DNA of 64,000 bases, from the NCBI GenBank assembly GCA_947652115.1, contig OX393562.1, positions 19,799,510-19,863,509 of the forward strand. The letters run 5' to 3'. This stretch comes from Blastomussa wellsi. Its lineage: Eukaryota; Cnidaria; Anthozoa; Scleractinia; Plerogyridae. The translations under genes and the position numbers were made by a program. Under the pieces are notes generated by a model. The model ran no database searches. It was not told the DNA's origin and saw only the letters and a program-made list of their open reading frames with translations. Below, one piece after another: positions 59,385-64,000 of this stretch (position 1 is its first letter; each line of letters begins with the position of its first letter).

Positions 59385-60109
59385 TGGCCGTTTTCACACT
59401 AGAGACGGATCATCCGTCTCCGTTTTCACACGAGAGACGGATAATCCGCCTTAGACGGATTATCCGTCCAACATGGATAATCCATCTTGTGTGAAAACGG
59501 GACAGTGTTCCTTTTAGACTGATGGTCCGTCTATTTTTATTTGTCTGATTATCGCATAGACGGATAATCGGACGGATTATCCGTCTAAATTGAACACGGT
59601 TAGGGTTAGATACATTATGCCGGCATAATTTTGGACATAATGGCCTAGTCAGAGCATCGAGCATAATGCTGGCATTATGGCCAAGTTTTAAGCATAATTT
59701 TAGCATAACGTGCAAAACTAATATTTTCCCTATTTTCAGTGAAAATGGGAGAAAAAATATCGAATTTGCCTCCTGTCGGATTATTCAACTCTTTCTAAGG
59801 CTTGGTTACTGGTTTATGGGCCTGGTTACAGCATTATATCAGGTCCTGACAACAGTCACAAGGCGGGTCACGTGGGTCCCAAACTTGTTTGGGTGGTACC
59901 GTGGATTCAAGGGCGAAATTTCAGCCGGCATAATTTTCGGCATAATGGCACGATTTTTAGGGTGACGCTACAAAGCATAATGGTCAAATTTACGAGCATA
60001 ATGTATCTAACCCTAAACACGGTCCCATTTTCGCGCTAAGACGGATCATCCGTGCTGGACAGATAACTCGTCTTAGACGGATTATCCGTATCTAGTGTGA
60101 AAACGACCA
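59385..60109. mobile_element. Foldback element with gacggat repeats, split by a hAT MITE
   Basis: Ends gccgttttcacactaga and tctagtgtgaaaacgac are inverted. Inner segments repeat gacggataatccgtc-type palindromes. The element is interrupted at 59601-60015. Confidence 0.65.
59601..60015. mobile_element. hAT-type MITE, 415 bp, with 8-bp target duplication
   Basis: Perfect terminal inverted repeats begin tagggttagatacattatg (59601) and end with the complement at 60015. The direct repeat aacacggt flanks both sides (59593-59600 and 60016-60023). Eight-bp duplications and TAGGG-type ends are hallmarks of hAT transposons. The interior has gcataatg motifs and no transposase. Confidence 0.85.
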
Positions 60110-60267
60110 ATGGCCAGCTGGGAAGAACAATACAGTCGAACATTTCATAAGGGATCTTGAATGTTTCAATTAAAGCATTTTACACGCGTATCTCAGGAGA
60201 ACTAGTCGTTTAATTACAAGTTATAATTCGCTGGAAACTAAACAATTATTTCAAGTTAGGCTTCAAT

Positions 60268-60510
60268 AGATCTAAATATGCCTTTTGGGTTTGGACTAGA
60301 TCTAAATATGCCTTTTGGGTTTGGGCTAGATCTAAATATGCCTTTTGGGCTTGGACTAGATCTAAATATGCCTTTTGGGTTTGGACTAGATCTAAATATG
60401 CCTTTTGGGTTTGGACTAGATCTAAATATGCCTTTTGGGTTTGGGCTAGATCTAAATATGCCTTTTGGGTTTGGACTAGATCTAAATATGCCTTTTGGGT
60501 TTGGACTTTT
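60268..60510. repeat. 30-bp minisatellite, about 8 copies
   Basis: The unit ctagatctaaatatgcc plus ttttgggtttgga repeats with one or two variant bases (a/g, t/c). Because the unit is a multiple of three, frames stay open on both strands (MPFGFGLDLN repeats on plus, SPNPKGIFRS on minus). No start context or flanking exon supports translation. Confidence 0.95.
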
Positions 60511-60534
60511 CGAAGTCATCCTCTGAAGGTTAAA

Positions 60535-62830
60535 GCATATGATTTGAGTTTTTGTCTATTCTAAGACAGTCCAGGATTTTTGTCCCTAATTCAAGTCCCA
60601 AACGTTGGATTAAAACTAAGATAAATCACTGAGCTGGATACAATGGCCGGTGATTTCTGTCAATCGCACTCGTACAGTGTTATTTCCGTGAAAAAACAAT
60701 ATCAAAATACACCCCATTCCTTTTACTTATATTTCTTACAAATTACATTTAGAATCTCTGAGTGTCGTTTAGATTTAATAAAAGCTATTACGTTCTTTAC
60801 ACAGCGAATTATTTTTATTGTATTCGTAAAGGATGAAGTCCGTTGAAGTCGAAGCAGTGGTGAAGGTTAAAGGTATGCTTGATAAATTCCTGGCGATTTA
60901 AATTTGGCTCACGATGTTTCTCTTACTGCCTTGTCAAATAAATGATCTAGATAAGTCAGTTCTCGTTCCGAATCAAAATCAATGAACCGTTTGGTAGAAG
61001 GAAGTTTTGTACCCAGTCGAGTTCACACCGTTCGAGTTCGCACACATGCACCACAAGAGAGTGCAAACACTGATTATTTCTAGTTCTTTACCCGTTAGAG
61101 AGTGAACACTCAAGAAAACACTGATTTTTTTTCTCGTTCTTTAAGCGTTAGCAATGACTCAGACGTTGTTATCATTATCCCTGTCCTTTGCTTATCAGCT
61201 TGACTCAACCTTAATGACACACCGATAGACTTGTTCCAATTAAGAAAACGCCAAGCTTTGGATATACATTTTGTAGGGCGGACAACTGAATACCTCCCAT
61301 TTAGGCCCTCAAAAAGACTTAATCTGTTCTCCATTGAAAATCAGTGAACAACATAAATTTGTATCCCATGCCATTGGAGAGTTCATCCAGCAAACGAGAC
61401 GAAAATCTATCTTGGAAGTGTTAGCAACCAGTCCATGTTTGCAAAACTAGCATAAATATTTATGGACATAAAGTATTTTTTACAAATGAGGAAAGAATTG
61501 CGGATTGCAGAGGACTGGACATCATAACAAGGAAGGCGTTTTCATTGTAAAGTTTGTTTGTTAGTAAGAAATAACAACACCTAAGGAAAAAAGTCTTGAA
61601 CGCAATGATTCAGACGATCAAAAAGACTAAATCCAAAACATAACAAAAACAAATCAAATGAGGTACCCAAGTTTCATATAAAACTCTTGGGGCAGAGGCG
61701 GGATACCTGTTTAGTTGTCACGGGTGACTGGCTTTCAATGATGTAACGAACGATCTAAGCGTTTCTATTGGCTGATCGGTGGCAAGGGTGTTAGTAATAT
61801 ACAAGATTGCCACCTGCGCTTTCAGTGTTTACACACTGACGTAGTCAACCTTAAACGGCGTTCCAAACCAGCGATTAACGTACTCTTTTAGGAATTAGGT
61901 AATTTTTAATTCATAAACGGTTCGGAGATCGTAGTTTGACTAGGGTGATCTTTCGTCTAAAAATCTTCAGGGATTCAAGGTAAATATTCAATTTTATAGC
62001 CTGTGTTTAACAGTTTGACAGCAGTGAATCTGCGCGCCAAATTAACTTCCGGGTACTTCAGGAATTGGCGCTGGTCGATGACAACTTTGCCGGCGACCCT
62101 AGATTTTCACTTGTCAACAAAACTTCAAGGTCAAACACGAAGAGACAAGCACTATTTCTGAGATAAGTTGAGTGTATCTTCCAACCAGTTTGAGTAACCC
62201 TATTTTTCCTGTTCTCTTAAGACGTTAAAGCGCGCCCTGAAGGCCAGACAGTATTTTAACGAAGGTGAGTGTGAGTTTAGCAAGAGGATAATATTTGCTG
62301 ATCTCGGACATGTGTGGTCGGAGGACCGGTGACTTAACTCATAAACAGAAAATATCACACGTTATTTCCTTGATTTGTGCCAAAACGTATCAAAACTACC
62401 AAGGAAAGCGATATTATATTAAATTCTCTTAATTTTTAAGGCCTTTTCTGATAAAATTATGGATAGAAATTGACTTTTTTTTCAATCGTAAATGAAAGTG
62501 GGGTGAAGTCACTGGTTCTCATATGAGTCAATTTTCATGACGGCCTTAATAATTGTCGTCCATATTTTTGCGTACAAATAAAAAAGCTTTAAAAAGATTT
62601 TCTAGCCTAAGATTAAGAGAAAATGGAAAGTTCTTACTTCTTACTGAGTTAACCCGTTAACAAACTCCAGCAGTGATCGGCCATTAAATTCCCTTTACAT
62701 TACCAAAACAAATTCAAATAAGAAAGTCATGAGAATTTAGTTCTCTATCTGTCTGGATTAACTAAAAATCGGTTTAGAGAACAGTAGAGGGAATTTTGTA
62801 GCTGATGACGGGACCTGAAGGATTTCGGGT
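60535..62830. other. Intergenic, no gene recognised
   Basis: Short frames only. At 62205-62267 an exon-like stretch ends at a consensus gtgagt donor and might be an untranslated exon of the downstream plus-strand gene, but this cannot be shown. Confidence 0.4.
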
Positions 62831-62833
62831 TTA

Positions 62834-62973
62834 CCTCGGTGTAAAAACCTGTGACTTTTTTCTTTGTTTTTGAGCTATTGTTTTACAGCTCCATATTGTT
62901 TGTAGGTTCTTGGTTGTCTTGTTCGTTCTTTGTTTTACGTCATCGGTGAGTTTCACAGGTTTTTACACCGAGG
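62834..62973. repeat. Perfect 21-bp inverted repeat with 98-bp loop
   Basis: cctcggtgtaaaaacctgtg (62834-62853, plus one base) is exactly complementary to 62953-62973. It lies about 350 bp upstream of the start of the plus-strand secreted-protein gene. Confidence 0.85.
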
Positions 62974-63327
62974 ATGAGCCAGGATTTCGTGTGACACGAT
63001 TTCTGATTCTGTCACAATTTAATCCAGCATCTATCTTTAACTGATTATTTGACAACAAATAGATGATTTGTGGAAAGCTATTCCCGTTGCCTATTTAATA
63101 CGTCCCTTAAAAACGTTCGTGCAGCATAAGTTTCCTGTTTTCAGCAATTTCTTAGTTTGAAAACGAATATTTAATAAGGTAAACATTGGGTGGATATTCG
63201 CGAAAATATCATAGTTTGCTTTGGCACTCTTAATTTTCTGTTTTATGAAGCCTGTTAGGGGCAATGAGTCTGTCCAATGTTGTTGATAATTGTTATAATC
63301 CATACAGCGGACCGCTGACCAACCAGT

Positions 63328-64000
63328 ATGACAAGAGCATCACTACTGTTGTGCTTTTCGTTACTTGTCCTGACGCAAGGTAGGAATCTCTATTCCTGTT
63401 TTTTGTATAACAGGTTTTGCCTGCATCTTTTCTGATCTTATGTTCATCTGATTCCGTTCTGTCGTCATTCCAGCGGCACCGGAGCCCAGCAAACGTGGTT
63501 GCTGTGCCCCAGGTCCCGGCTGCGATAATCCTTGCGCGGACCAACAGGAGCCAGCTCCCGATGCTCAGGAGCAGGCACCGCCAATGGCAGGGTACATGCC
63601 GGCACCTGACGCCCAGCAGCAGTTTATGCCCCCACAGCAGCAGTTTATGCCCGCACCTGAACAACAGTTCATGCCTGCAGCTGACCAGCAGCAACAGACC
63701 ATGCCTGCACCACCAGATCAGCCACAAATGGACCAACCAACGGACCAGAAGCAAGAAGATTGCTGCCCGCCGGGACCCAGCTGCTTCAACCCGTGCTCTC
63801 CCCCACTACCTCCACCCAGTTTCTTCGTTCCTCCTCCACCCCCACCCCCAGCGGCCTGTTGCCAACCAGGCCCTGCCTGCACCAATCCTTGCGAAATACC
63901 ACCACCCATGCCTGATATGGGAATGGCAGGATGTTGTGACCCGTCTGTCATGCCAATGTGCGCAAATCCCTGCCCACCCCCTCACCCTCCCAGAACTGCG
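63328..64000 (+). CDS. Secreted Cys/Pro/Gln-rich protein with CCxPGPxCxNPC modules, 5' part
   Basis: Family not recognised. Exon 1 (63328-63379) encodes a signal peptide, MTRASLLLCFSLLVLTQ, and ends in phase 1 at GTAGGA. Exon 2 starts at 63474 after gtcattccag and is open to the window edge (175 codons). After a dibasic site (SKRG) come four cysteine modules: CCAPGPGCDNPC, CCPPGPSCFNPC, CCQPGPACTNPC and CCDPSVMPMCANPC. Module 1 is separated from module 2 by a low-complexity stretch repeating QQFMPAP-like units; modules 2 and 3 flank a proline run (VPPPPPPP). The paired-Cys plus Pro/Gly layout suggests a disulfide-crosslinked extracellular structural protein, for example of nematocyst wall, mesoglea or skeletal matrix; that is inference. 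The cysteine spacing differs from the minicollagen domain and from galaxin. No collagen Gly-X-Y run is visible. Confidence 0.8.

Noticed and set aside
60256..60526. Minisatellite frames as a repeat protein gene
   Set aside because: Open frames follow automatically from a 30-bp unit; no exon boundaries or start context.
63293..63951. Long minus-strand frames opposite the secreted-protein gene
   Set aside because: They are shadows of the biased Pro/Gln/Cys codons of the plus-strand exon, which has a signal peptide and proper splice sites.

Overview
The window looks like metazoan nuclear DNA, most likely from a cnidarian (reef coral or close anthozoan relative). It is AT-rich and intron-rich, with canonical GT-AG introns. 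The exons encode animal-type multidomain proteins, and the space between them is packed with decayed non-LTR retroelements, Penelope-like elements, tRNA-derived SINEs and foldback MITEs. The cnidarian assignment is inference from gene and repeat style; no species-diagnostic marker was found.

Three genes can be supported. (1) 172-4038, minus strand: the first three coding exons of arsenite methyltransferase (AS3MT); the rest lies off the left edge. (2) 6839-29153, minus strand: a complete 26-exon attractin (ATRN/ATRNL1 family) gene. All splice phases agree and the joined frame is 3210 nt (1069 aa). Order: signal peptide, EGF, CUB, EGF pair, kelch propeller, PSI repeats, laminin-type EGFs, one membrane span and the conserved attractin tail. 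The C-type lectin domain of vertebrate attractins has no room in this model. (3) 63328 to the right edge, plus strand: the 5' part of a secreted Cys/Pro/Gln-rich protein built on a repeated CCxPGPxCxNPC module, which I cannot assign to a family.

From 29 to 63 kb there is mostly intergenic or intronic space. It holds two Penelope-like elements with GIY-YIG endonuclease domains (30.7-32.15 kb and 42.7-45.0 kb, the second as an inverted duplication). A third Penelope piece, a terminal sequence with a hammerhead-like motif, lies near 52 kb. LINE relics occur at 1.4, 5.1, 46.5-49.2 and 51.2 kb. Other features are a three-unit tandem duplication (39.0-40.0 kb), a 1.5-kb TIR transposon (54-55.5 kb), a hAT-type MITE with a perfect 8-bp target duplication nested in another foldback (59.4-60.1 kb), and a 30-bp minisatellite (60.27-60.51 kb).

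The three genes share no evident pathway: cytosolic arsenic methylation, a cell-surface adhesion/signalling receptor, and a secreted structural-type protein. The strongest candidate for undescribed biology is the CCxPGPxCxNPC gene at the right edge, followed by the lectin-less attractin and the nested or inverted mobile-element architecture.
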